Part shown: one piece after another, positions 35,001-47,210 of the stretch
How the letters are laid out: each line of letters starts with the position of its first letter
Position numbering within the stretch: position 1 is the stretch's first letter
Program-made: the position numbers and the translations under genes
Notes under the pieces: model-generated
What the model saw: only the letters and a program-made list of their open reading frames with translations
Database searches by the model: none
What the model was told of the DNA's origin: nothing
Source: Melanocharis versteri
Lineage: Eukaryota; Chordata; Aves; Passeriformes; Melanocharitidae
Reading direction: 5' to 3'
Assembly (NCBI GenBank): GCA_013397845.1
Contig: VZTG01005442.1
Span: 1 to 64,000 of the forward strand
Length of the DNA stretch: 64,000 nt

Positions 35001-38000
35001 TGGGAAGCAGTGGCATTCCATGGCCTGGCCTCTCTCCTGCTCCGTTTCCTGCCTGCCTCAGTTTCCAGCCTGTACTGGTGTCTGACAGTGTCAAAGCGAA
35101 TTCCCCCTGTGATGCAACGCAACACTTTCCTGTCTACCTCCCAAAACCTTGCCCCTTGTTTCCATGTACTATTAAGATAGTGCACATCCCTGTTTTCCAA
35201 AGTGGGAGCCATGCACAAGCCCTGTGCAGAGGCACAGCTGGGAAGAGGTTGCTACGGCTCAGCCACAAACCTGCAAGGGTGCACAGAGGGTGCTGTGTTC
35301 ATGTAGGTCCTACACAACGTGTATACCCCATTGCTTTCTTCTCTTCTGTGTCTGGGGCTGCAGAGCCCCAGAAAGAGCTTCTGCTTGGTATCTGCAACTG
35401 CTTGAGGTTCTTCCAGCTCATCCAGGTCTGCAGCAGACATCTGAGGCAGCGGCACTAGAAAAACAAGGTAGACACGTGTATTCAAACATGATTCCTTCCC
35501 CTTGCACAGAAACACAGACACAGGCACATCCCAAGCCCATGCCAGCCTGGCCCCAGCTGCTTATCTCTCTTGGGTTATCAGTATCTGCCTCCTGAGCTGC
35601 TCTCTGGGAGAGGAGAAAGGGATGGGCCTGGAAGGAGGCTTCACAGCCAGGGAATATAACCCCTCAGCCAGACCCCCTCAGAGCCAGCCTTATGATTGCT
35701 GGGACTACTAATGAAATGTTTTTGGTGGTGACCCTGTGATGCGGCGGGGGCTTGAAAGTGAGAGGGAAATGTCAAACTCCGCTGTAGCAAAATCACCGCC
35801 TTGGAAAAAAAAGAAAAGAAAAAAAGCAAAGCAAAGCAAGAAGTAATATATCTTGATCCCTTTTCCCCCATAAAACCCTGGGAGGCTGGTGGAAGGAGCG
35901 GAAAGACTGAGCTAAGCCTGCAGGAAATTAAACATGAAATGAAAACAAGCTCAAGTTATTCAATTCTCTCATCCCAGGCTCCAATTTCCCATTCCAGGCC
36001 ACTGATAAAATGGTGTCCAGTTTCAGCACTCAAGGATGAATTCTGGCTCTGTTCTTGCAGTCTGAAAAGCAAAGGGCTGGTGGCCATCTCTGGCAAGAGG
36101 GGAGATGGCCTGGCCTTTCACAGAGGGATGGGGTCCCGAACAGAGACAGATGGAGGCTGAGCAGAGGGAGGAGGGTAGCGGGGTGACAGGACAGGAATGA
36201 GGAGAATGGATGCTGTGAGGCTGCCAGAAGACAGCAAAAGCACAAGAGACTTGAACAGAGTGGGCAGCTCTTACCTGCATCAGAGCAGTGATGCAGTGAG
36301 GGGTGTTGAGCACAGGGCATGAGCACAACCCCACAGCTGCCACCAGCCCACCACCACACATGTGCAAAGGCCAGCCCTGGTGGGGGTAGGAGAGAGGGGG
36401 AAACACCTTTTTCTTTGACTTGGAGGAAGGACAAATCAGTGATGCAGCCCCCAACTATCCAGACATGTTGAGTGGCCTGGGTGAGATGCCAACTGAGCCC
36501 ATCCACCCGTGCCCTGTGCAGGGCAGACTGGCAGTGCCCACTGGGTGTGAGGGTAGAGGCAGCAAGAGAGTGAGCAGGGGCCTCCTTGCTTTGTCTCAGG
36601 CCACTTCTGGCCTCTCCAGCCCCAACAGCACATCAGCTGTGTATGCATATGGATTTAGGTAGCAGCATATGGCTGAATGTTTATGGAGACATGAAACATT
36701 CTCTGTTCCACAGATTTTTACAGGGCTGATTTAGTACACCAGAGCTTATCAAAGCATAGTCTGCAGGAGTCAGATAGGTACACTCCTACTGTAATTGTTA
36801 ACACTGAGATTCAGCCCACTGTGCCACTGGCCCCTGCATGAAGTAGCCCATCCTGACAGCAGAGGACATGCTGCACTAGCCACTGCAATCTCCACTGTCA
36901 CATTCCCATCCCACAACAGCCGCTCTTGACAAGGAGTGACAGGCAATGAAAGGAAAATGGACTTCTGTTTAGGTTTAGATTTGCTTTTTAAAAGCAGGTG
37001 TCTTCTAAGACTGTGGAAATACTGAGGATTAGTTGGGGTTTTTTACTGACATTTTCACATTATACATTGCCATGCCTGTCTTGTTTTCCCCGGGGCACTG
37101 TGGAGGCCTGGAGAAACCCAACTGCAAGATAGCAAGAAGCCTATAAGGATTTGGACCAGAGGAGAAAGGAGAACTTTAAAAAGTGGTCCAGACCTTGCCG
37201 CAAGTGCTTCAGAGCTCACTGTCAGCTCTCAGAGTGTCTCTGGTGCCTGTGACACCAACACTTGGACTGAAGACTGAAGACCCTCTTCTTCTTCAGCCTA
37301 ATGCGGTGACTTGCCACATCCTCCCAGCCCACCAGCCACACGGCAATTTGGGAACTGCCAGTTTAAACCACTTTGCTCTGTTCAATCCAATGCATAAATG
37401 TGTTAGAGCAGAGGCTGAGACCTCACTCTGCTCTGCCAAGGCAGTTGTTGTGCTGTCCTGGGAAGACGAGGGCACGGACCCTGCACTGATGGCATCGAAG
37501 GTCACATTGCAGAGGCACACACTGCTGTGGGGGCCTGAGCTCGGCCACCCTGCTCCCAGGTGGGATGCTCAGGCAGGCAAGGCAGCCAGTGCCTTCCCCA
37601 CACAGGAATGGCCGCGTATGCCTGGCGTATGTTCATCCCGGCCTCATGCACAGGCAGCACTCTGCTCCCTACCTGTTCTCCACCCCTCTGTGCACAGCGG
37701 GGCCTCCTCCGCCTGAGGAGGAACCGGGTCACCACCGCTAACTGTGAATCTGCAGATCAAAGCGGCGTGATCCAGGCCAGCCCTGGGACTGGCCTGCAGC
37801 TGGGCTGCAGTGGCTGTGCCAAGAAGAGGTAGAAGAAAAACAGACAGACGCCTGAGGCATCAAACCTGCTCCAGTAGGACGCTCTGCATGTGCAGCGTGT
37901 GCTCAGCTGAGATAACGTTAGGATGCTTCTCCTGATGTGTTTTGCACCTACTGAAAATGCTTACAGGGTTTTTGATTTGGGGTAAGGGGTTGATAGCAGG

Positions 38001-39553
38001 TTGCTGCTTTGGCCAGCTTGTGGATGGCCCATGCCAGTGGCATTGCCATGGCTGTGGGGCCGGGCACTAAACCCTACGCTATCCACAGCCCACATGTGGA
38101 GCACACACCTGGCAGCCGCATTATAGGCTCCCTGCCCCAAGCAGACCACAGTGCATGGCCAGACCCTCAGCTGCCTACTCATACCACAGGCCTGGCTGTG
38201 AGAGACCAGCATGAGGATGCCTATGTGGTGGAAGGCAGAAACCGAAGCAGGAGAGCCTGAAACAACTCTTCCAGCACAAGCAAGAACGTCAGCTCAGACC
38301 AGAAACCCAAGCCCCTTATCCCTCCCCGTAGCAGCTTCTAGCTGCACTGAGTCAGGCTGCAGGTGCCATGGCTCTCCTGCCCCTGCAAAAATTGTCCTGC
38401 AATCTCACCCTGTGCCAAGCACCAGGCTTGTCCTGCCATCCTCCGAAGACATGAGCTTCCTACCTGGCGTCTGCTTTCCCCTGGCAAGCAGCGAAGCTGC
38501 CCCACGGCCAGGCGTGGGAAGGGCCAAGCTGCTTGTCAGCAACACCCCCTCTGTCCCCCGCAGCGAGCCACCGTGTAAAACTCGAAGCAGAGCTGAGAGG
38601 CTCTAGGACTGCTCCTTTCATGCACTGGCGTGACCTGCACAACCCAGCCCCTGGTGATCGCCCTCATCTCTCAGTGCCTTCAAAGCAGCTCTTGATTGAT
38701 GTGTTTCCCTGACTCACGAGCTTCAAGAGGCTTTGAAGACACTGGGCCAGGCTCTGATCTCTCTTAGGCTGATGCAAATCAGGACCAATGGTGCTGACAA
38801 CAGTGCAACAATCCACACTGATGTCAAGCCAGTAAAAATAAGAGCAGAAACAGAGTTCTGGTCTTTGCCTTGAAGGGATCTGAGCAGCACTGTGAAGCAA
38901 AGAGTTGCAAACTCTGCAAAGAAAACTCAGTGCAAAGCAAAGGATGCTGTAGAAGGGCACCTGTCCTTTCCTGCAGCTAGGGAGGGAAGGGGTGTTCAGC
39001 TTTTTATTCCTTGCTGTGGTTAAGAAAAATGAGAGAGTTTGGTGAGAAATGCAAGCTGCAGTCAATGGCATCATCATAGCCAGGATTAGGCTTGGGGAAA
39101 GCCCCGTCACTGCTGTTTTCAGCCTGGCAGCAGCACACATGGATGTATTCACACTTCTCGTCTGAGACTGGCTGACAGCCGGAGAGCTGCAGGCAGAGCC
39201 TGGGTAACACAGATTTAGGGGTGAGAGGAAGATGGGCTATCCCAGGGCAAATCAGGCTGTGGGAGGCAAGAACTGGAAATGTCCCCAGAGAGGCAGTGCT
39301 CCAGAAGATGGACATCCCCTTCTGCTTGGTGTGCACCCTGTGCAGGAGCACAGGCTGGCCCCAAACCCTCAAGAGAAGCGGGGAACGACTGTCTCTCCCC
39401 TGCAGCATGTGCGTGGAGCAGTGCCCATCTCCGTGCCATACAAAACCACCCGTCTGGTGAGGCCCTGCCCTCTGGTGGGCTCCTCAGGGCTGCCGGGCTA
39501 CCAGCCGCTGCCAGGCTCCCCTCGTTCACAGCCCTGCTGTCGCCTCTCCCCAG
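32027..39553 (+). other. ALX4: ALX4 intron 2 (7.5 kb)
   Basis: GTATGG donor and CTCTCCCCAG acceptor. Unique sequence with a short A-rich tract near 35800-35845. No coding or RNA gene is recognised; open frames such as the one spanning 39232-40038 are in a different frame from exon 3 and lack domains. Confidence 0.9.
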
Positions 39554-39682
39554 GTGTGGTTTCAGAACCGGCGAGCAAAATGGCGCAAGCGGGAGCGGTT
39601 CGGTCAGATGCAGCAGGTCCGGACCCACTTCTCCACCGCCTACGAGCTGCCTCTGCTCACCCGTGCGGAGAACTACGCCCAG
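39554..39682 (+). CDS. ALX4: ALX4 exon 3 (residues 237-279, homeodomain helix 3)
   Basis: 129 bases, phase 0 at both ends, starting VWFQNRRAKWRKRERF. It encodes the DNA-recognition helix; homeodomain position 50 is Gln (residue 240), the class typical of Alx/Prrx proteins that bind TAAT-N3-ATTA palindromes, and position 51 is the invariant Asn. The exon continues with GQMQQVRTHFSTAYELPL and LTRAENYAQ, diagnostic of ALX4. Donor CAG|GTGAGT. The upstream AG within CCCCAG and the invariant W48 context fix the start. Confidence 0.97.
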
Positions 39683-41746
39683 GTGAGTGCATTCCCCAGC
39701 CTGGGCACAGTGCTTGCTGGCCTCGCTGCCTCTGGTCCCAGTCCTCCCCAAGCCACGCTTCACTTCTCAGGCACATCCGCCTGCCCTTAGGCAAGGCTGC
39801 AAGGACACCGGGGCTATACTGCCAGGCACTGAAGGGCTGGCAGTTTTTCAGTCAGGTGTCCTGCTTGGCTCCCTCATGCCCCGGCCCAGAGCACCCATTT
39901 TTAAAGCAGGTACCAAGACCAGCACTGTGCGACACAAAGCAGCACCCTTGGGCACAGGTCACCCTGCTCAGCACATCCTATCACATGTGCTGCTGCCCAC
40001 TAAATTTCCACTGGTTTGAAAAAGATCCAAAAGGCTAATTCATGCCTAAAGAATAGCAGATCCCAGAGAGACTTCCTGTAACCATGTCTGGTTTCCATGC
40101 CCCTTGGACATGGTGGTTGGATAAAATCATTTTTCCCCTGGCAAATTCCCACAGCATTCTCCCAGTGATGGGCTGTGGTACGTACAGCACACTTGGTGAC
40201 ATCTGGGGATGCTTCCCAAGGGACCTGTAGATTTATGCTCCAAAGGAAGGGAGGGAGCAGCCTTGTTGGGGTACCTGGGGCTGCTTCTGAGTCCTGTTGA
40301 AACTGTTCCTGCCCTGACCCTGGAAGCAAGTCACAGGGCTGCCTCCCCTCCTTAGCTTCCTGTCTTGGAAAACCTGTCAGCACAATAGCCTCCTAAACAT
40401 TGGGCCAGCCCAGTTTCACAACCCTTCAGATGATGCCAGGCAGACTGGGGTTTGCTAGCTCCAGGGCTAGGCTGTGGCCCAGAAAACACTCCCTCCATCC
40501 TCTTCTTCTCTTCCCACCACCCAGAATTTGCTCAAGGGCGCAATTCTGCAGGCATGATGCTCTGAACCTGACTGTCCTCACAGATCTGCTGGAAGCCCTC
40601 CCTCCCTGACACCCTGTCTGTCAGCTGCCTCCCCAGCCAGTGCTGTACCAGTGCTACCCCGCAGCCAAGCTGGGAGTGTTTGACCTCTCTCCTGCTTGGC
40701 ATCTCCCATAAACTGAACAAGAAGCCCTTTTGAAACAGCTGAGATGCCAAAGCAGCTTTTCAAGCAGAGAACACTCTCAGCAGCCTTTTCAACATGTCCT
40801 TCTCTTGCCTTTGTAACTTACACTGCTCCCTCCCTCCATACTGCCCTCCTCTCCCAGCACAAGAGATCAAAAATTTGAAAAGCAGTTTGCAGGAGGTAGG
40901 AGATCAGAGAGGGCCCAAGGGCGAGCAGTGGAAAGAGGCAGTGGGATGAAGGGCCCTGTGCTCTCTTGCTCCAGCCAGCTGCTCACCTCCTCTCCGCTTT
41001 CATCCTGCATGCCCATGTGCCCCCTGCTGCAGCACACCTATTCCCACTGGCAAATACTGAGCCCTCCTCTCTTCTTCCGCAATGTCGTTTTATGAGTGAC
41101 ACTGCAGGATCCCAGATGGCCTCTCGAGGTGGCCCTGCAGGGCTCTGCTCTGCAGCAGGGTGGGTGATGCTGGGGGAGAGGGGCACTGAAGCTGCCTGTG
41201 CTGGGGGCTGTGGGCAGCTCAGCTCTGACAGGCATGTCTGTGTGGTACAAAATAGCCCTTGCCTAGGGAAAGCTGCCCTGAGCTGGAGAAGGAAGGTGGA
41301 TCAACAGCTGCACAGCACCGCTTTCTGCCTGATCCCTCTGTAATGAGGAGGGCCACAGAAACACCATGGATGACACAAAGTTTCCTGTGCTGAGAAAAGT
41401 GCTCATGGTCCAAACAAAAAAAAAAANAAAAGAAGTGTCTGGGAGAGGAATAAATAAACAGATGCTGCGGCAGAGGAGGAGCACAATCCTGCTCCTAGTG
41501 AGTTATCCTGCTGCACTCCCTGCCCCTGTCCGGGCTGGCATACAGGTTTTGGAGTGGATTTGCTGGCTCCGGCAGGGCTGAGGGTGCCGCAGCTGGCAGG
41601 GCCAGCAGACTGCATGCCCGTCTCACTGGCTGCCCCTCCACCAGCCTGTCCTGCCGGCCTGGGGCTGGGCACACTCCATCCCCCCAGGCCAGCTGCCCGA
41701 CGTATCCCGCACGGGGCAGCCCTGACGGTCCTTTTCCCACCCCCAG
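39683..41746 (+). other. ALX4: ALX4 intron 3 (2.1 kb)
   Basis: GTGAGT donor, CCACCCCCAG acceptor. Contains an A-run with an unresolved N at 41427. Nothing else was recognised. Confidence 0.9.
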
Positions 41747-42070
41747 ATCCAGAACCCCTCCTGGATTGGCAACAACGGAGCCGCCTCCCCCGTGCCTGCC
41801 TGCGTCGTCCCCTGCGAGACGGTGCCCTCCTGCATGTCCCCCCATGCCCACCCCCACGCGGCCGGCGGCGTCTCCGAGTTCCTGGGAGTCTCCGGGCCCG
41901 GCAGCCACGTGGGACAGACTCACATGGGTGGCCTCTTCGGCACAGCCGGGATGAGCCCCAGCCTCAATGGCTACGAGCTGAACAGCGAGCCGGACCGCAA
42001 GACCTCCAGCATCGCTGCCCTGAGGATGAAAGCGAAGGAGCACAGCGCCGCGATCTCCTGGGCGACATGA
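41747..42070 (+). CDS. ALX4: ALX4 exon 4 (residues 280-386 and stop), with OAR motif
   Basis: Begins IQNPSWIGNNGAASPVPACV and runs through a Ser/His/Pro-rich C-terminal transactivation region (SPHAHPHAAGGV, GSHVGQTHMG, SLNGYELNSEPD). It ends with the OAR (aristaless) motif at about residues 365-382, TSSIAALRMKAKEHSAAI, then SWAT and TGA at 42068-42070. The OAR motif is known to modulate activity of paired-related homeodomain proteins. The full motif is intact. GC-rich third positions match the other exons. Confidence 0.97.
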   Translation: MQNPSWIGNNGAASPVPACVVPCETVPSCMSPHAHPHAAGGVSEFLGVSGPGSHVGQTHMGGLFGTAGMSPSLNGYELNSEPDRKTSSIAALRMKAKEHSAAISWAT

Positions 42071-45002
42071 CAGGGCTGCAGCCCAGCGCCCGCGGGACAC
42101 GGAGAGAGCACGTGGGGACAGCCCAGTCAATCCATCCGCTTGGACTCCAGACAGCAGTTGCCTCCTCGGGGATCTGAATGCAGCACTTTTAGCTACCCTA
42201 GGCATATAAAGTACATATGTTAATGTAAGTGGAGTGTTTCCAGCATGAACGTGGCAGCTCTCGGCTTCCTGGGATCAAGCAGGGAGAGGGAGGCTGTGGA
42301 GAGCACCTCTTCCATCAAGATCTGGGATGGGATGCATCCCTTCTCACTGCCACCTCCCTGATAACCCGGGCATTTTTTCTTCCCGCTATTTTTTCTGACA
42401 CCAGATCTGCCTTTCCAAAGAGCAAGAGCCCACTGGCCTTTCAGCAGCTTCTCCCATCCCACTACTCGCCCCCTCACACACTCACACACATACTCTGCCC
42501 TGGGCAGGGGACTGGATGGGGACTCTGGCACCAGCAAAGAGACTCTGTCACACTGCTAACACCATTTTAGTGGGAGCTACAACTTTTCACAGCTGGGTGG
42601 GGAACAGGGCTGGGAAGATAAGCGAAGCTAGAAAAAAGGCAACATTAGCCCACCTCCTTCTATCCTGCTCCCTCTCCATCTTGTATTCTGAGATGAAGCA
42701 CAGAGTTGTAGAGGCCTGTGAAGGGGATGCCCCTTTACCCACCATGGCACGGTGTTGTCATGCTGAGAGTCTTTGCCAGACCTCTGGTGACCCAGCTGGA
42801 GATACACCCCAGCAGACAAAAGCTTCCCAGCATGGCTCACTGCCCCAGGGAGTGCCTGGGCTTTGCTTTCCCTAGTTGTGGTCTATGTTGAGGCTCACAA
42901 ACATGGTGGTACAGGAAAACGTTTCCTCTGTCTTTCACTGGGTCGGAATTACTAACCTCAATTTAGAGACAGCAGCTCTGGCTGGGAAACACAATTGCTA
43001 TGTAAATCCACAAGTCCCCAAAAAGACTGCTCTAAGAAAGAGCTCAAGCACTAGCACACAGCTACAGTGGCACAAGGCCACCAAATTCCTCCTACACCTC
43101 ATCCTGGGGTCAGACGTGTGCCATGACAGGCCCTCCCTCAGCCCCCATTGCACAAAATGGCTGTGGGCATCTCTGCACAGGGGACAGCAAAGGGAAAAGG
43201 CTGGGAAGGGGCTCAAGGGAGGATGAGGTGATGCTGCCCCATCTCCAACCACCTCAGATCCTCTTCACTTTGCAGAGGAAGTAGAAGGGACCAGAACTTC
43301 CCGGGTTTGTCTGAACCCATGTGCCTCTCTGCTTTTCCCTCCCAGTGCTCTTACCTGCCCAGAGGTGTTAAGATCTCCTTTGCAAGGCTAAACATTTTAC
43401 AAGTTTTTCAGCGATCATAGTGCTTGGAATAATTTTGGAACATCCTTTTACCCCCCTGAAATACCGCCAAGGAGAAGCTGAAAGTCAGCTGAGCGCTACC
43501 AGTCACACAGTGTGGCTGTGCAAGCTGGGCTTGAGCTGGGGTAGCCATCTCCAAGATTCGCAAGGGAATTATAGGTTACTACTCCCATAAAAACTGGTTT
43601 GTCACCCTGCTCTCTTTCCTCATGCTCAGTGTTAGGGGTTCTTGTAGTTTAAGGTCCAGGAATATCTAGTGGTCTTGGAAAAAGTTCCAAATAAGCTACA
43701 ACCAAATGTCAGGCTTCAGGTTAATGAGCCATACACGTATTTCCATAGTGCCTAGACTGTCATACACTACCTTAATGATACAGCATTGCTAGGTCAAAAG
43801 TAATATATTTACTGGAATAAGGAAACACCAGTAGTACTGTTTCTTCTCTCTCCTCAGAAATGCTGCGAGGCCTTCCCTGCTATGCACAGGGAGCCAGCAT
43901 GCATTTCACCACACCATCTGCATAACCAGGGCCTCTCCCATCACGAGCAGCCAGGATTTGCATCCCAGCCTAAACATTCAGCTGAGGCCTTGGGCATGGT
44001 GGCTTAGATGCTGAAAGTGATGCTGATCACTGAACCAGGCAGGACCATGCTGACCAGTTGGAGGTACATACGTCCCCACTAGGTACCCTAGAAGCCACTG
44101 AGCTTCCCAGCCACCCAGGGACTGGTGACAGGAGGCAATTTGTCCATCAGATTTTGTGCAGGCAGCTGAGCACAGCATTGAGAGCCTTTTCCCAGGTACA
44201 CTGGGGATCTTGATGCTTCCCACTGTCCGCAGGCAACCTGTGCAGGGCTGCTGCCTGAACAGCCCAGTACCATTGCTGACAAGGCAAATTAGCAACAAGC
44301 AGAGCTAAGGAGAGGGCAGTGGGGTGGGCAGGCATAGGGGGACACGTCTCGCTTATCCTGCAAGTTCTGAAGGCAGCTCCAGTGGAGGGCTGGATCAATT
44401 CAAGAGCTTAGCTGCATTCCCTACTGAAGTTAAAGGGTAGCTTTTCCTCACAGACTTCCACAGGGCCAATATTTTATCTGAGCTGTTTAACAGCCCAGAA
44501 GATTAAGTGCTGTATCCCTGTCTTGTTAGAGAGAGAGAGGAGAGTCTCCTGGCAGCAGACTTGGCATTTAGAGAAGCTTGGCCCCCACTTTCTCTCACCT
44601 TAAAATTCATGTGGAAAGCACATGTTGGACTCAGTCTAATTTAAACACCACTGCGCGTGCCCAGCCCTCAGCCTGCCTGAAAACACCATGAGGCAAGGGG
44701 AATGTTGTTCCCTGGACCCCCTCCTGCAGGGCTCCCTTCCCACCTCCAGCTGCAGGCTGCCCCACTGCTCCTTGGGCTCTGCCTCACCTCTCCGGGTGCT
44801 GCTGCCATTCCGGCACAGTCCCTTGCACCCACACTTGTGGGTAATGCTGGAAGGGGTGCCCCTCCCATATCTTCAAAAGCAGTTGTTCTGGTAGTTTTTA
44901 AGCTACGTGCATCTGTATTTACACACATCTTTAAAATTAATTTAAAAGGGTTTTTAAAACTAGCTGTTAAATTAACATGAAAAACTGTATAAATATATAT
45001 AT

Positions 45003-45030
45003 ATACTTATATATATATATATATAAGTAT
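45003..45030. repeat. 28-bp perfect AT palindrome
   Basis: ATACTTAT, a TA run, then ATAAGTAT form a perfectly self-complementary 28-mer inside the inferred ALX4 3'UTR, within a longer (TA)n tract (about 44988-45030). It could extrude as a cruciform, and a transcript could form a hairpin. Confidence 0.85.
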
Positions 45031-46584
45031 CTTAACCTAGCCAGCCTGCAGCTACTGCATTTCTTAAGGGTCACAGGGTCAGTGCTGTTCTTGCAATCTC
45101 AAGTTACCACGATGATACCTTTTTAATTATTATTATTTTTGTTATTTTAATACCTTTCAACTCTATTTATGACTTTCTTCTCTATTTATTTCTTATTTAG
45201 TATTTTACTCCTGTCTATACATTGAATCACAATTCCCTGGCTTGGACTTGCCTTCAAAGCTGCAAGCTTTGTCCCCATCCACCACCAAAATGTCTCAGAA
45301 GCGTCAGCCGCCCCAACACCTGCCATGCCCATGGTGGCATCCTCTGTGGGTGCAGCCCAGCTAGCTGGGCTCACCCAGCTGCTCCCTCCAGCCTCATGGA
45401 GGTAACAAAACGTTTCTCCCAAGCACTCCTGGGCCTGGCTATGCAGCTGGTATCCTGCAGGTGGGTTGCCTTATGTTGCCCATGGCCGGGAACCCCAGCG
45501 ACGTCCCAGAGCTTTGAGACCAGGAGGATGCAAATAGTGAGAGCAGCATGGGTTCCTGGCACTGGCGTAAAAGTGTTCGGGTACCACTCGCTGCCAAGTA
45601 CTCGGAGGCACTTCTTGCCTACAAGCAGTAGTTAGTGCTTTGGTAGCAATTGCAAACCAGTGGGGAACCAGGCTTGGGCTTGCTGGGCCCTGCAGGGTCC
45701 AGACTCCGAGGGCTGCCGTGCCTCAACAAGCTCCTGGAGAGGGGCCAGGCCAGCCCCCTGGCACATCAGCTACTGCCAGCAGTGCCACCCACCTGCGCTC
45801 CCAGCAGGCTCTCCAGCCAAGCTGCGGCTGCCTCCTCCAGAATATGCTATCCGCTTCAGGTCCCACTGCCCCAGCACCTACCTGGGTAGAGCCTACAAGG
45901 AGAAAGACCAAGACAGCAAAGTAAAAAGAGAACCTCCCTCCCTCTCCTCTAAAGCCTGTGGCAGAGAGTGAGCGAGTGTCCATCCCTGCCGGAATGCACA
46001 TCCCTGCCAGATGACGTGTCCCTGCTGGACCACGCGTGGCCTGAGCCATCAGCATGGGCAGGGTGCTAGGGAAAGGCCACACGCAGTGACAATGTGTCAC
46101 ACGTGAGGTCGCAGAGCTGCAGCATGCATGGCTTCACCTGCTCCATCAGCCGAGGGGATGCAGCACCAACCTGGGCCAGGTGTACCCCGTGTGCTGCCAA
46201 GCAGGGCTGCCTGCTGGTTTCCTGCAGTGGAGGTGTTTTGGGGTGGGGAGGTGCGTTCTCCTGATTCCCAGAGTACACTCAGACTGGGCAGCACATTGTA
46301 AAACACTCTCCAAACAAACTAAGGCAAAAAGGTAGTTTCTTGGAAAAGGATTGAAAAATAATCAAGCAGAGGCAGAGCCCCATGTTTATTTTGCTGCTCT
46401 GACTGACACAGCAAAAAGCAAACAGACCGAGGGAGAAATTAAACCCAAATGGGAAGGGGGTGGAATCGGATGGAAAGTCATTCAGCCCTTTGCAGTTTCC
46501 TGAAGGGAGCTGGGAGGAGGCGAGGCAGCGGCCTTACACCCCCTTAACTCTTTGCTGGTAACATGGTTCTCACTCCCCCCACAT

Positions 46585-46602
46585 AGCTAGGTAGGTAGGT
46601 AG
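46585..46602. repeat. Short (GTAG)n tetranucleotide repeat
   Basis: About four TAGG/GTAG units in the inferred ALX4 3'UTR. Confidence 0.7.
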
Positions 46603-46799
46603 AGCTAGGACTTTTGTACTACTGATTTTGAAGGACAGTTTTCAATGTATAATAATATATCGGTTTAGGTGTGCAGTGCTTGAAAGAGAGACTGGGAGAA
46701 AGAAAGAAAACAAACCTCAACCAATATTATTGTTTTTTTGTTGTAAAATATTGTAACCTTGTATAAATGCTACCTTTTTTTTTTTCTCTTTAGCTTAAC

Positions 46800-46870
46800 G
46801 GCCTGGGGTAGAACATATAAAAAAATAAAAAAGTTTTAAAAACGTTCAGGAAAAAAAATAATAAAAAAAT
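46800..46870. repeat. A-rich tract with AATAAA-like hexamers
   Basis: Runs of A with embedded AATAAA strings near 46826 and AATAATAAA near 46857. These could be proximal polyadenylation signals for ALX4, but the downstream GU-rich element is weaker than at 47185. Confidence 0.5.
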
Positions 46871-47028
46871 CATTTAAAATGTTGCCACATGAGGTTTGTG
46901 CCATGCAATGTTATTGCCTATGCAACCATGTATTACCAGTTCATTACAGTGGAATATTAAAAAAGAACAAACAGTCTTGCAGCTTGATTCTTTTTAACTT
47001 TTTTGAAGTAAGTTATTGCACTTGCAGC

Positions 47029-47044
47029 TTTTTTTTTTTTTTTT
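47029..47044. repeat. Poly(T) run
   Basis: Uninterrupted run of 16 T in the inferred ALX4 3'UTR. Confidence 0.8.
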
Positions 47045-47184
47045 GGAGGTGAAGGGCTGGAATTTCCAGTCACCAATTTTTATTTTTCCAGGTTTTGAAA
47101 GGAGTGGCATCACTGGGAAGGTCCCTGCCTCCCAGCCACCCTGGCCAAGGGGGCACGAACACTGTTGTTGTTGTTTTGGTTTGC

Positions 47185-47190
47185 AATAAA
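47185..47190 (+). terminator. ALX4: Poly(A) signal AATAAA, probable ALX4 3' end
   Basis: Canonical AATAAA followed by a pyrimidine-rich stretch and then a GT-rich downstream element (TGGCTGGTTTGTTCC, about 47220-47235), the arrangement expected for an efficient cleavage site near 47205-47215. Confidence 0.6.
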
Positions 47191-47210
47191 CTCCTTCTCT
47201 TCTCTCCTCT

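Larger units (their letters stand above)
5552..47210 (+). other. ALX4: ALX4 transcription unit (start codon to inferred 3' end)
   Basis: Four coding exons joined by GT-AG introns of 25,767, 7,527 and 2,064 bp. Exon junction phases are 1, 0 and 0, and the reading frame closes exactly: 397+311+129+324 = 1161 bases, or 386 codons plus stop. Human ALX4 is 411 residues; the shortfall lies mostly in the Pro/Gln-rich tract of exon 1, which is short here. ALX4 is a nuclear paired-like homeodomain activator that binds palindromic TAAT sites as homo- or heterodimers. It acts in limb-bud anterior-posterior patterning and in cranial and craniofacial mesenchyme. The 5' end of the transcript is not determined; the 3' end is inferred from the poly(A) signal at 47185. 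Confidence 0.9.
42071..47210 (+). other. ALX4: ALX4 3'UTR (inferred, about 5.1 kb)
   Basis: From the TGA to a cleavage site expected 15-25 bases after the AATAAA at 47185. No convincing earlier poly(A) signal follows the stop directly. The distal part (46600-47060) is A/T-rich with long A and T runs, typical of vertebrate 3'UTR ends. Human ALX4 also has a multi-kilobase 3'UTR. Open frames in this stretch show no domains. Confidence 0.55.

Noticed and set aside
39232..40038. 268-codon frame overlapping ALX4 exon 3
   Set aside because: Different frame from the exon 3 homeodomain coding sequence, no recognisable domain; shadow of the GC-rich exon and flanks.
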